Assembly: GCA_032251145.1 (NCBI GenBank)
Contig: JAVVER010000003.1
Coordinates: 1 to 64,000 of the forward strand
Direction of reading: 5' to 3'
Source: BRH-c54 sp032251145
Lineage (GTDB): Bacteria > Bacteroidota > Bacteroidia > Flavobacteriales_E > Vicingaceae
Length of the DNA stretch: 64,000 bases
Shown: positions 25,660-35,541 of the stretch, in pieces
Layout of the letters: every line of letters begins with the position of its first letter
How positions within the stretch are numbered: position 1 is the first letter of the stretch
The notes under the pieces: model-generated
The model's database searches: none
The model's input: only the letters and a program-made list of their open reading frames with translations
What the model was told of the DNA's origin: nothing
Translations under genes and position numbers: made by a program

Positions 25660-27147
25660 TTGTTTGAATTTATTATACCAATTGTATTTTTTTTAATCTT
25701 TTGCTATATTGTTTATAAGCATTCATTTTTTCATTTTTCATTTCTTAAGAAAACCTTTTTACCTTTAATTTTTACTGTTAAAGTAGCTGTAGCTTTAGTT
25801 TTTTTTCTGTTATATACTTTTTATTATCAAGACAGGTCAACAGCTGATATTTTTAAGTTTTTTGATGATAGTGTAGTTTTGTTTCAACTTTTTCATGAAA
25901 GCCCTTCGGATTTTTTTAAATTAATTTTTGGTGGTGAAACTTCATTAATACAAGAAGTTTATATCAATAAACTGAATTTTTGGATTAACTCTAATCCAAA
26001 CGAACTTTATAATGATAGTAGGTTAATGATTAAACTGAATGCACTGTTGCATTTTGTGTCATTTGGATATTACGGTGTGCATTTAGTGATATTTACTTTT
26101 TTATCGTTTGTAGGTTTCACTTTTATTTATAAAGCTTTTGAGCAGTTTTTCGAGCATAAAAAATTATTGCTTTTAGTGGTGTTTTTTATTCCATCAGTAT
26201 TGTTTTGGTCAACAGGAGTAAGTAAGGAAAGCATTTTGTTTTTCGGATTAGGCTTGTTTTTATGTACTTATTTTAAGCTCATTCACGTTTTTCAATCGGT
26301 AAAATATATTTTTCTTTTATTGTTGTCATTACTAATAATGTTAAGCATCAAGCCGTATATATTTTTACTTATCACACCAGCATTACTTATTTATTTTATT
26401 ATTGAAAAATACCAATTGAAACGTGTTTTGTTAAGCTACTTTTTAGGTTACTTTTTTATTGTTTTAATTGGGATTTCTGTTGGAGAATTATTTCCAAAAT
26501 ATAAGCTTATCAATCAGATTACTACTAAACAAAACAATTTTATCAATATGGCTCAAGGTGGAGTGTATATGAATGATGACAAAGGAGAAATTCGAGTTCC
26601 GTATGAAGATAAAGCATCAATTATTTTTATTAATGATACACTTTGCAAACTTCCCAAAAACACACCAATAGAATTTAGAGAGAAGGGCAGTAATAAATTT
26701 GTACCTATTACTTATAATGATGATACAAAGGTTTTTAAAATAACATTTAATCAGCCTGCATCAGGAAGTTTAATTCATACCAATAAACTAGATGGAAATA
26801 TTGTTTCATTTGTTTTGCACGTGCCAAAAGCGTTGTATTACGCCATGTTTAAACCTTTTTTGTTTTCGTCAAAAAACCCTTTACTTTTAGTAAGTGGAAT
26901 TGAAAACTTTTTTGTTTTGTTGATGATAATAGTTGCTATTTTTTTTCGTAAAAAGCAGTTTAATTCCAATTTAGTAGCTTTTGGGATTACATCTGCTTTG
27001 TTAATTTTGGTTTTTGTAGGAATAACCACTCCGGTTATGGGGGCAATTGTAAGGTATAAAATTCCGGCTTTAGTGTTTTTAATGATTAGTGTTTTAGCTT
27101 TGGTGGATGTAGAAAGGGTAAAGTTATTTTCATATTATAAAAAATAA
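25660..27147 (+). CDS. polytopic membrane protein, possible GT-C/EpsG-like
   Basis: 495 residues starting at TTG 25660, 3 nt after gatC stops. About ten membrane spans in two blocks (1-50, 120-270, then 405-490) flank a soluble stretch (about 280-395). The segment FIPSVLFWSTGVSKESILFFG resembles motifs in GT-C glycosyltransferases and EpsG-type exopolysaccharide polymerases, but I see no full catalytic signature. Position after gatC suggests only co-transcription. A role in surface glycan synthesis is a guess. Confidence 0.7.
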   Translation: MFEFIIPIVFFLIFCYIVYKHSFFHFSFLKKTFLPLIFTVKVAVALVFFLLYTFYYQDRSTADIFKFFDDSVVLFQLFHESPSDFFKLIFGGETSLIQEVYINKLNFWINSNPNELYNDSRLMIKLNALLHFVSFGYYGVHLVIFTFLSFVGFTFIYKAFEQFFEHKKLLLLVVFFIPSVLFWSTGVSKESILFFGLGLFLCTYFKLIHVFQSVKYIFLLLLSLLIMLSIKPYIFLLITPALLIYFIIEKYQLKRVLLSYFLGYFFIVLIGISVGELFPKYKLINQITTKQNNFINMAQGGVYMNDDKGEIRVPYEDKASIIFINDTLCKLPKNTPIEFREKGSNKFVPITYNDDTKVFKITFNQPASGSLIHTNKLDGNIVSFVLHVPKALYYAMFKPFLFSSKNPLLLVSGIENFFVLLMIIVAIFFRKKQFNSNLVAFGITSALLILVFVGITTPVMGAIVRYKIPALVFLMISVLALVDVERVKLFSYYKK

Positions 27148-27207
27148 AAATCCCTGTCATATTAAATATGAGTAAACTCAATAATAATATAGACAGGGAT
27201 TTTTTTA
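27146..27207. terminator. bidirectional terminator between 25660 gene and efflux operon
   Basis: AAAAATCCCTGTC (27146-27158) pairs with GACAGGGATTTTT (27192-27204), with A-run and T-run on opposite sides, serving both convergent genes. The loop is long (33 nt) but contains a smaller inner pairing. Confidence 0.85.
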
Positions 27208-27217
27208 GCATAATAAT

Positions 27218-28657
27218 TTAATTCCACCCTCCCCCTAAAGCCTTGTATATGTTGACTTTTCCGTTAAGTTGCTTCATTTTTATTTCAATGAGCTCTATTT
27301 TTGCTTCTAGTGCTTCCCGTTGTGTAAGTAAAACTTCGGCATAATCTGCTCTTGCCGAATTGAACAAATTGTTTGCAATAGTAACAGATTGTATTAGTAT
27401 TTCTACTTCTTTAGATTTAGTTTTATAACTATTTGAATAGTTATCAATTTTAGATAATTGATTAAGTACCTCTACATAGGCATTTAATATACTTTGCTCA
27501 TAGTTATATACTGCCTGAATTTGCTGTCCATTTGCGGTGTTATAAGCTGCTTTAATAGCATTTCTGTTAATTAAAGGAGCTATTAAATCTCCAGTTAAAT
27601 TATATAACATAGATTCAGGGTTTAATAAAAATGTAGGTTTAAAAGATTGAAATCCTGTCGCAGCTGTAATTCTAAAGGAAGGATAAAAATTTGCCTTAGC
27701 TGCTTTTACATCTAATTTTGAAGCTAAGAGATTTAATTCCGCCTGACGAATATCCGGGCGATTTTCTAATAACTGAGAAGGAATTCCTGAAAAAACAGAA
27801 TCGACTGCTATGCTATTAAAACTTGTTGAATTTCTAGGAATGTTTCTTGAAAATTTTCCGGTTAAAAAAACAAGCTTATTTTCAGTTTCAATAATTTTTT
27901 GCTTAATCTCATATTGAAGATTTTGAGTGTTGAGTAGCTGAGCTTCAAATCTGTTTACTGCTAATTGTGTTACTATAGCAGCATTTTTTTGTTGCTTTAC
28001 AACATTAAATGCATTTGATTGAATTTCTATGTTCTTTTCAATTATACCAATTAAGTTATCTAAAGCCATTAATTCGTAATAGGAATTGGCTATTTCTGCA
28101 ATTAGATTAGTTACCATAAAGTTTTTCCCTTCTATGGTTGCTAAATATTTGGTTACAGCAGATTTTTTTGCATTACGAAGTTTTTTCCATACATCTAATT
28201 CCCATGAAGCAGAAATACCAAACATATAATCTGTTAAAGGTTCAGGAAAAGCAGTATTATGCTTGATGTCTAAATTTTCATCAACAGCCCCGTGTCTGGT
28301 ATATCTACCTTCCTTTTCAAGTCCTGCGCCACCATTTAAATTAATAAATGGTAAATACTCTCCTTTTCTTGCCTTTGCTTCATTTTTAGCAATTTCAATT
28401 TCTTGCAGTGTAATATTTAATTCTTGATTATTTTTAAGAGCTGTATCAATAAGTGCTATTAAATGTTGATCATTAAAATAATCTTTCCATTTTATTGTTG
28501 CACTATTTATTGAGTCTGTTGAGTTGGAGTAGCTTTCAGGTACTGATTTATTTTCTTCTCTAATTGGTTGCTTGGTTAAACTACAATTACTTAGAAAAAA
28601 TATTACCACAACAGTTGACAGTACTCTATACCATAAATTTATTTTATTGTTTTCCAT
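27218..28657 (-). CDS. RND efflux outer-membrane lipoprotein (NodT/OprM type)
   Basis: TolC-like outer-membrane channel of a tripartite efflux pump. The 479 residues have a lipobox (FFLSNCS, Cys about 25) and two outer-membrane-efflux repeats, with LIALIDTALKNNQELNITLQEI in the first and RPDIRQAELNLLASKLDVKAAKANFYPS in the second, both hallmarks. It overlaps the RND permease gene by 14 bases, giving operon order MFP-RND-OMF. Substrate unknown. Confidence 0.93.
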   Translation of the reverse strand: MENNKINLWYRVLSTVVVIFFLSNCSLTKQPIREENKSVPESYSNSTDSINSATIKWKDYFNDQHLIALIDTALKNNQELNITLQEIEIAKNEAKARKGEYLPFINLNGGAGLEKEGRYTRHGAVDENLDIKHNTAFPEPLTDYMFGISASWELDVWKKLRNAKKSAVTKYLATIEGKNFMVTNLIAEIANSYYELMALDNLIGIIEKNIEIQSNAFNVVKQQKNAAIVTQLAVNRFEAQLLNTQNLQYEIKQKIIETENKLVFLTGKFSRNIPRNSTSFNSIAVDSVFSGIPSQLLENRPDIRQAELNLLASKLDVKAAKANFYPSFRITAATGFQSFKPTFLLNPESMLYNLTGDLIAPLINRNAIKAAYNTANGQQIQAVYNYEQSILNAYVEVLNQLSKIDNYSNSYKTKSKEVEILIQSVTIANNLFNSARADYAEVLLTQREALEAKIELIEIKMKQLNGKVNIYKALGGGWN

Positions 28658-31600
28658 TTCTTTTTCTTTTAACGGCTTTTACAACTAAGCCTAATTTTTG
28701 TAACTTCTTAATCAAAGAGGTTTTTGAATTACTATTTACAAAATCCTCAGATAATGGATTAAGATCTTCACCTTTTATTAGGGATTTGCCTTCAGCTAGT
28801 TTTGCAAAAATATAGTACAATCCTGGAATGATGATAACTCCAAATATGGTTCCTATAAGCATACCACCTAATGCCGAACCTCCAATTGTATGATTTCCAA
28901 TAGCCCCAGCACCTGTAGCTATCACCAAAGGAATAAGACCTGCAATAAATGCAAAGGAAGTCATCAAAATAGGCCTGAAACGAACTTTAGCACCCTCGAT
29001 GGCTGCAGCTAATATGGTAGCTCCTTGCTGCTGTTTTAGCACAGCAAATTCTACAATTAATACGGCATTTTTACCTAATAGACCTACCAACATAATCAGA
29101 CCTATTTGGGCATACACATCATTGGCAAGTCCCATTAATTTTAACATTAAAAATGAGCCAAATACACCAACGGGTAAAGAAAAAATAACTGCTAAAGGAA
29201 GAATAAAGCTTTCATATTGTGCAGCAAGCACCAAGTAAACAAAAATAAGTACTACAATAAATATGAATATTGCTTCATTGCCTCTTTGTGCTTCATCGTA
29301 AGAAAGTCCCTCCCAGGCGATATCGTATCCTCTAGGTAATGATTCTGCAGCTACTTCCTGTATAGCTTTGATAGCATCACCTGTGGTAAAGCCTTTAGCA
29401 GGCAACCCCCTAATAGCTGCTGAATTGTATAAATTGTATCGGGTAATTTCATTGGGTCCTTGCGTCTTTTTAAAAGACATAAAAGAAGAATAAGGTACCA
29501 TTTCGCCTTCTTCATTTTTTACAAAAAGATTTTCAAGATCAGACGGATATCTTCTGTATTCAGGGCCTGATTGTACATAAACTTTAAAAAATCGACCAAA
29601 GCGAATAAACCCTTGCTCGTAAGTACTCCCAATAAGTATATTGAGATTTTCCATTGCTTTACCAATAGAAACTCCCTTCTGCATTGCTTTTTTGTTATCT
29701 ATTTGCAACTCATATTGTGGATAATTAGCAGCATAAAAGGTAAATAAGCCCGTAAGTTCTTTCCTTTCCTTAAGCTTATCCATAAAAGCTTGATTTATTC
29801 TATCAAATTCTTGATAATCATCGGATGCAACTTTTTCTAACAAACGCATAGAAAATCCTCCTGATGAACCAAAACCTGGCACTGCAGGTGGCTCAAAAAG
29901 TTCTACGATAGCACCAAGACTTTCAGATTCTTCCTCTATTTCTTCCATGATTTCATGTACAGAATGTTCACGATCTGACCATGGCTTTAAGTTGATAAGG
30001 CATGTACCTGCATTTGATCCTCTTCCTTCTGTCATAATCTCATATCCCGCAAGAGAGGTAACTGATTCTATTCCTTCAATTTCCTCACATATTTCCATTA
30101 ATTGGTGAGCAACATCGTTAGTCCTTTCAAGTGTGCTACCTGGTGGAGTTTGTATAATGGCATAAATGGTTCCCTGGTCTTCATTGGGCACAAAGCCGGC
30201 AGGAAGGATTTTGTTTACACCAAAAATTCCGACACAGAAAATCAATAAAATTCCAAACGTAAGCAGTCTTCTATTTACAATTCGTTCTAATACGTTTACA
30301 TACCTACCTGTAAGTTTTTCAAATCCACGATTAAACCAGTCTAAAAACCATTGAATGGGTGATTTTCTTTTAGGTTTGCTATGATTGTTTTTAAGCAAAA
30401 TAGCACATAAAACAGGTGTTAGTGTAAGGGCTACGACAGCAGAGATAATAATTGAACTTGCCATGGTAATAGAGAACTGCCGATAAAAAACACCCACCGG
30501 CCCGGACATAAATGCAATGGGAATAAAAACAGCTACCATTACACCACTTATGGCTATAATTGCTCCGCTAATTTCGCCTAGTACTTTTTTTACAGCGTTA
30601 TGTGGACTAATATGTTTTTCCTCTTCCATTTTAGCATGAACTGCCTCTACCACTACAATGGCATCATCTACTACAATACCAATAGCAAGTACTAGTGCAA
30701 ATAAGGTAATTAAGTTGATAGAAAATCCAAATGCCTGTAAAACGAAAAATGTTCCGATTAAAGAAACGGGAACAGCTAAAATAGGTATTAATGTGGAACG
30801 CCAATCACCTAAAAATAAGAAAACCACAAGTGCCACCAATATAAAAGCATCACGTAAGGTATGTAATACTTGCTCTATAGAAGCATCTAGAAATTGAGAT
30901 ACATCATAGCTCAATTGATAATCCATTCCAGGAGGAAAATCTTCTTTTAACTCTTTAAGTTTTTCTTTTACATTATCAATAACCTCACTTGCATTACTGC
31001 CCACATTTTGTTTTAGTACAAGGGAAGTAGCTGGTTTGCCATCAAGGCTGGTATAGATGTCAAAGAATTCTGTTCCTAATTCAACTTGAGCTATATCTTT
31101 TAAATGAATAAACTCACCCTCCTCATTGGCACGTATGATTATGTTTTCATATTGTTCGGGTTCGTTATACCTTCCTTGATATGTCAACACATATTCCAAA
31201 GATTGGGCACTTTTACCTGAACTTTGACCTAACCTTCCGGGGCGTGCAATAATACTTTGTTCTTGCATAGCTTCCATAACTTCCTCTGCTGAAATATTAT
31301 AGGCTCTCATCCTGTCTAGTTTCAGCCATACTCTTATAGCATATATTCTAGATCCAAGTATTTGTGCACGTGCAATACCATTTATACGTTGTATTTCAGG
31401 TATAATCTTGGTATAAGCGTAGTTGTATAAGAATTTTTCATCTGCATTTTTATTATCGCTAAACAAATTCACATACATTAACATACTTGGTTGAATGGGA
31501 GTGATAATAACTCCTTCTCGTTGCACTAAATCAGGTAGTAGTGGCATCACCTGATCTACCCTTGTTTTTACTCTTATTACCGCTTGGTTGGGATCGGTAC

Positions 31601-31889
31601 CTGGCTCAAAAATGATTCTTATAGTACCTTCTCCAGCACTGGTAGCATCTGAAGCAATGTACCGCATACCTTGGACACCGTTAATGGCAGTTTCTAATGG
31701 AATAAGGGTAGATTTGGTTAAAACATCCGCACTAGATCCAGGGTAGGCAATGAATATGTTTACTGTTGTAGGTGCAATTTGCGGAAATTGTGATATGGGT
31801 AATTGTTTAATTGCTAAAGCCCCCATAAAAATAATTACAATAGATATGACGATAGCAAATACCGGTCTTTTTAAAAATTTACTAAACAT
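28644..31889 (-). CDS. RND efflux permease (HAE1/AcrB type)
   Basis: Proton-driven inner-membrane pump of 1081 residues, the expected size for AcrB-like transporters. Twelve membrane spans are arranged as 1+5, large periplasmic loop, 1+5. Visible: N-terminal FLKRPVFAIVISIVIIFMG, the proton-relay region with paired acidic residues in LALVLAIGIVVDDAIVVVE (about 400), GFVPNEDQGT (about 570) and GLLGKNAVLIVEFA near 970. The DD motif identifies the HAE1 drug-efflux type rather than metal (HME) type. Sits between the adaptor and outer-membrane genes. Confidence 0.96.
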   Translation of the reverse strand: MFSKFLKRPVFAIVISIVIIFMGALAIKQLPISQFPQIAPTTVNIFIAYPGSSADVLTKSTLIPLETAINGVQGMRYIASDATSAGEGTIRIIFEPGTDPNQAVIRVKTRVDQVMPLLPDLVQREGVIITPIQPSMLMYVNLFSDNKNADEKFLYNYAYTKIIPEIQRINGIARAQILGSRIYAIRVWLKLDRMRAYNISAEEVMEAMQEQSIIARPGRLGQSSGKSAQSLEYVLTYQGRYNEPEQYENIIIRANEEGEFIHLKDIAQVELGTEFFDIYTSLDGKPATSLVLKQNVGSNASEVIDNVKEKLKELKEDFPPGMDYQLSYDVSQFLDASIEQVLHTLRDAFILVALVVFLFLGDWRSTLIPILAVPVSLIGTFFVLQAFGFSINLITLFALVLAIGIVVDDAIVVVEAVHAKMEEEKHISPHNAVKKVLGEISGAIIAISGVMVAVFIPIAFMSGPVGVFYRQFSITMASSIIISAVVALTLTPVLCAILLKNNHSKPKRKSPIQWFLDWFNRGFEKLTGRYVNVLERIVNRRLLTFGILLIFCVGIFGVNKILPAGFVPNEDQGTIYAIIQTPPGSTLERTNDVAHQLMEICEEIEGIESVTSLAGYEIMTEGRGSNAGTCLINLKPWSDREHSVHEIMEEIEEESESLGAIVELFEPPAVPGFGSSGGFSMRLLEKVASDDYQEFDRINQAFMDKLKERKELTGLFTFYAANYPQYELQIDNKKAMQKGVSIGKAMENLNILIGSTYEQGFIRFGRFFKVYVQSGPEYRRYPSDLENLFVKNEEGEMVPYSSFMSFKKTQGPNEITRYNLYNSAAIRGLPAKGFTTGDAIKAIQEVAAESLPRGYDIAWEGLSYDEAQRGNEAIFIFIVVLIFVYLVLAAQYESFILPLAVIFSLPVGVFGSFLMLKLMGLANDVYAQIGLIMLVGLLGKNAVLIVEFAVLKQQQGATILAAAIEGAKVRFRPILMTSFAFIAGLIPLVIATGAGAIGNHTIGGSALGGMLIGTIFGVIIIPGLYYIFAKLAEGKSLIKGEDLNPLSEDFVNSNSKTSLIKKLQKLGLVVKAVKRKRNGKQ

Positions 31890-31913
31890 AATTTTTCTTT
31901 TTAAAGATTTATA

Positions 31914-32999
31914 CTATTCGACATATAAGTCTAAATGACTGAATACAGTATCGGGGTTAACTATTTTAGTAGCTATTTTTTCTCCATTTTTCACTTTTCT
32001 TAAACCCTCTAAAAGAATTTTATCTTCAGGTTTTAATCCTTTTTTAACCACAAATAAGTGATTTAATTCAGCCTCAATCTCAATTTCTCGGGTTTGTATT
32101 TTACTATTATTATCCACGACAAAAACATTTCTTTTGTCCAAAATTTCGAATGTTGCCTTCTGAGGGATGAGAAGTGCATTTTTAAGATTGGTTGGCATAA
32201 TAATATTACCCGTTTGTCCGTGTCTTAAAATTTTATTTGGGTTAGAAAATGTAGCCCTAAATGCAATGTTACCAGTTTCATTATTGAATTTGGCTTCAAT
32301 AGTTTCTATAACTCCGTTTTCATCATAAATACGTCCATTAGCCAATTGAAGGGTAACTTTAGGTAACTTGTCTAGTGATGAATTGTAAGTATAGTTGAGG
32401 TATTCTGCTTCTGGAACATTGAAATATACCCACATTTTACTGTTATCAGACAAAGTTGTAAGTAACTCACCTTCTTCCAATAAACTTCCTAAACGTACAT
32501 CTTCAAAACGGCCAATAATTCCATTAAAAGGAGCACGGATTTCAGTAAAACTAAATTCTGCTTCAGCAAGAGCTAAGTCAGCCTTGGCTTTGTCATAATG
32601 AGCTTTTGCTAAGGCTAATTCATTAGGAGAAACAATGTTACTGTCTGCAAGCATTTTGGTGTTTTGATATTCAATTTTAGCATACTCTAGCTCTGCTTCT
32701 GCCTTCTTTACTTCCGCCTCATATACTATGGATTGTAATTTAAATAACAACTGACCCTTCTGAACGCTTTGTCCTTCATCTACATATATTTGTTGAAGAT
32801 AACCCTCGTCTAATGAACGTAGTTCTATGTGTTGGATAGAGTGAATTTGTCCAACATATTCTTTATTGATAATCGTGTCTTTTTTTATTGGATTAGTTAC
32901 AATAAATGTAGCTTCTTCGTGCTTTTTATGTTCATCATGCTTACAGCTTATAGATATTAATAAACTTGTTAGACTGATGAGAATTAATAATCTCTTCAT
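31914..32999 (-). CDS. RND efflux periplasmic adaptor (membrane fusion protein)
   Basis: Links pump and channel. The 361 residues have a lipoprotein signal (Cys about 19, SLLISISCKH) followed by a His/Glu-rich segment KHDEHKKHEE, then biotinyl-lipoyl-like halves around a coiled-coil hairpin (about 70-150, VDEGQSVQKGQLLFKLQ and APFNGIIGRFEDVRLGSLLEEG) and a beta-barrel. First gene of the efflux operon. The His-rich stretch after the lipid Cys might bind metal, but the AcrB-type pump argues for organic substrates. Confidence 0.94.
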   Translation of the reverse strand: MKRLLILISLTSLLISISCKHDEHKKHEEATFIVTNPIKKDTIINKEYVGQIHSIQHIELRSLDEGYLQQIYVDEGQSVQKGQLLFKLQSIVYEAEVKKAEAELEYAKIEYQNTKMLADSNIVSPNELALAKAHYDKAKADLALAEAEFSFTEIRAPFNGIIGRFEDVRLGSLLEEGELLTTLSDNSKMWVYFNVPEAEYLNYTYNSSLDKLPKVTLQLANGRIYDENGVIETIEAKFNNETGNIAFRATFSNPNKILRHGQTGNIIMPTNLKNALLIPQKATFEILDKRNVFVVDNNSKIQTREIEIEAELNHLFVVKKGLKPEDKILLEGLRKVKNGEKIATKIVNPDTVFSHLDLYVE

Positions 33000-33128
33000 A
33001 ATTAGTTTTGAATTAAAAAATAATGATTGATAGAAAAAATAGTAAATGACTTAAACCTAAAATCTTTTAAAGGATTAAATACAAATTCTTATTAACCAAA
33101 TAGGTTAGGTTAATTTAAAAAAGATAGA

Positions 33129-33542
33129 TTAAATAAGAAAACTCTTCCAGGAATGGTAGAGAATTAATAGAGAAACCGTAGTTCGGTTTTCTAAGGATTG
33201 CTTTAATTGAAATAAAGTATGGTCTTCAAAGGAAGAGAAGAGTTTATCTTTACAAGATTGTTTTTCAATTAATTGATCTACACCTTCATCAAAGTTATCT
33301 TTGGATTCATTTTCAGTAGGAGCCTCTGATTCACTTGACTTTTTAAATGGTAAATGGTAGGGATTATAGTAGGAAACAGTGGCATTTTCGGTTAGATGAA
33401 TAACAAAAACGTCATTACTTCCCTGTTTGCTATTGTTTGTATTGGCAGAATAAAGACTCCAAACATAGAATAAAGACAAAAAAACTACTAAACTATAACT
33501 AAGAATAGATTTATAATTTATGCAGTTTTGATTTTTTTTCAT
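33129..33542 (-). CDS. small signal-anchored protein upstream of the efflux operon
   Basis: Unrecognised. Starting at ATG 33542 (MKKNQNCINYK...) gives 137 residues; an ATG 18 nt earlier is possible. A hydrophobic segment (about 14-36, LSYSLVVFLSLFYVWSLYSA) is a signal anchor, followed by an acidic, Ser-rich periplasmic stretch with ESEAPTENESKDNFDEG and a charged C-terminus. It is 129 nt upstream of the adaptor gene on the same strand, so it may be expressed with it. It has no detectable motif and homologues may be few. Confidence 0.55.
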   Translation of the reverse strand: MKKNQNCINYKSILSYSLVVFLSLFYVWSLYSANTNNSKQGSNDVFVIHLTENATVSYYNPYHLPFKKSSESEAPTENESKDNFDEGVDQLIEKQSCKDKLFSSFEDHTLFQLKQSLENRTTVSLLILYHSWKSFLI

Positions 33543-33672
33543 TTTGTTAGTTAGTAACATTCTAAATTTAGAATAGATAGCAAATGTACAAACATAAATT
33601 TGACCTTATAAAAAAATAACATTTTTTTATAATTTAGTCTAAGTCTAATATATTTAATATAAGTATAAAAAG

Positions 33673-35418
33673 CTAAAACCTAACTCCTAACATGCAAACA
33701 TCATCAATTTGTTCTTGGTCTTTTTTCCAATTTTTAAAAAGTTGATGAATCTTATTTTTTTGTTTATCCATAGAGGTAGATTGAATTTCGATTAACCAAT
33801 TTTTAAAACCTCTCCATTTTAGTTTTTTGCCTTTTTCTCCTCCAAACTGATCTGGTAATCCATCAGAACACAAATAAACAGTTTCTCCATCTTTTAATTT
33901 AAAGGTATGGTTTTCAAAAACATGTTTAGTTTCATATAAGGAGTAACCTATAGATGCTTTAGTGCCTTTAATTTCCTGTAATTCGTTGTTAATTATCCTA
34001 AAAAGCGAATGATTAGCCCCCGAAAAATTTAATGTGTTATCTTCACTATTCCAACAACATAGACCCATATCAAAACCATCTCTAATGTTTTCATCCGATT
34101 TTTTAAATAAGCGTATTAATAACTCATCTAATTGAGTTAAAATTTCTGATGGTTGAGTGATTTGTTTTTCTAATACTACTTTGTTCAGTAAATTAAACGC
34201 AATAAGGCTAACAAAAGCCCCAGGGACTCCATGTCCGGTACAATCTATAACAGCAAAAAATGTTTTAGTACCTATTTTTTCTGTCCAATAAAAATCGCCT
34301 GAAACGATATCTTTTGGTTGATAAAACACAAAACTATTGTTAAGTAATGATTTAACCTTGTTTTCGCTGGGAATAATGGCTAATTGAATTCTTTTTGCAT
34401 AGTGAATACTATCTGTAATGGCTACGTTTTTATATTCAATTTCATTTCGTTGTTGCTCAATTTTATTAAAGGCTTTTGTAAGTTGCGTGTTTTTTCTTTT
34501 AGTTTCTTCGGTTTCAGAAGTTATTGCTTTTAATTGAAAATTAAATTCAATTTTTTTAAGCTGTTGAGCGTTATTATCCGCTAAAAGTTGCTCTTTATAT
34601 TGGTTGTGAATATTCAAAAGTTCGTATGCTTTGTTAAAATCATTCAATTTTGCATAAGCAATAGAAAGTTCTTTGTATATAGGAATTTCATCTTCAATAG
34701 ATCTTTTTTCTTTAGCAACTTTTAATGCATCATTTAATATTTCAATAGCTTTAGTAGTGTTGCTTTGTATGTTATGTATAGCTCCAATCATGGTACTGGA
34801 GGCAATAATAATTTGCCAATATTTACTTTCTTTACCCAATTCCAACCCTTGATTTAAATAAATTAAAGCATTAGGATAATCTTTTTTAAAAAAATTAACC
34901 TCTCCAATATTGTGATGTACAATGGCTTTAATTCGAGTAGAGATATCAGGAAAACTTAAACAAATATTAAAATAATGTAGAGCATTTTCATAATCACCCA
35001 TAACGGTGTAAGTATCACCAATATTATTGTAGGTACTGAGCTGTCCGTTTTTATCGTTTACTTTTTTTCTAAGTTCTAAGCACCTTAAATTACATTCCAA
35101 TCGTTTTTGATAATCTTTTAAAAAATTATAAACGCCACCTAAAATGTTTAAACAATCTGCCTCGCCTTTATAATCGTTAATAGACTGATAAAGTTCTTGG
35201 GCATGCAAAACAGCTTTTAGCGTTTCAATATAATTGGAGGCTTGAGAATAACAAAGAGCGATTTGTTTAGAACAATCTGCCAATGCTTTTGTATCGAAAA
35301 TTTCTGTTGCCATTTTTTCTGCCTCACGAGCTTTAAGAATAGCTTCAGGCAAATTGTCTTCCATCATTTCCGAAGAAGACTGTAATAATGAGCTTATATT
35401 TTCAAGTGTTGGATTCAC
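33673..35418 (-). CDS. TPR-repeat SpoIIE-family protein phosphatase
   Basis: A cytoplasmic signalling protein of 581 residues. Residues 1-285 are TPR repeats (for example YNNIGDTYTVMGDYENALHYF). A coiled coil (about 290-335) follows, then a PP2C-type SpoIIE phosphatase domain with SGDFYW, DCTGHGVPGAFVS (near 392), GANHSLFRI and a C-terminal LCSDGLPDQFGG. These phosphatases usually act on anti-sigma antagonists or other Ser/Thr-phosphorylated partners, but no kinase or STAS gene is adjacent. The gene is divergent from the MORN-like protein. Confidence 0.92.
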   Translation of the reverse strand: MNPTLENISSLLQSSSEMMEDNLPEAILKAREAEKMATEIFDTKALADCSKQIALCYSQASNYIETLKAVLHAQELYQSINDYKGEADCLNILGGVYNFLKDYQKRLECNLRCLELRKKVNDKNGQLSTYNNIGDTYTVMGDYENALHYFNICLSFPDISTRIKAIVHHNIGEVNFFKKDYPNALIYLNQGLELGKESKYWQIIIASSTMIGAIHNIQSNTTKAIEILNDALKVAKEKRSIEDEIPIYKELSIAYAKLNDFNKAYELLNIHNQYKEQLLADNNAQQLKKIEFNFQLKAITSETEETKRKNTQLTKAFNKIEQQRNEIEYKNVAITDSIHYAKRIQLAIIPSENKVKSLLNNSFVFYQPKDIVSGDFYWTEKIGTKTFFAVIDCTGHGVPGAFVSLIAFNLLNKVVLEKQITQPSEILTQLDELLIRLFKKSDENIRDGFDMGLCCWNSEDNTLNFSGANHSLFRIINNELQEIKGTKASIGYSLYETKHVFENHTFKLKDGETVYLCSDGLPDQFGGEKGKKLKWRGFKNWLIEIQSTSMDKQKNKIHQLFKNWKKDQEQIDDVCMLGVRF

Positions 35419-35541
35419 TATATTATGACTATTGGCTTCAAAGGTAAGTTAAAATACCATATTTCAAAAAAACTGACCAACATTGTTTAAACCAATAAAG
35501 TTTGTCTTTTTTCGTTAAATTCGTAGCAAAATTTTTAAACC

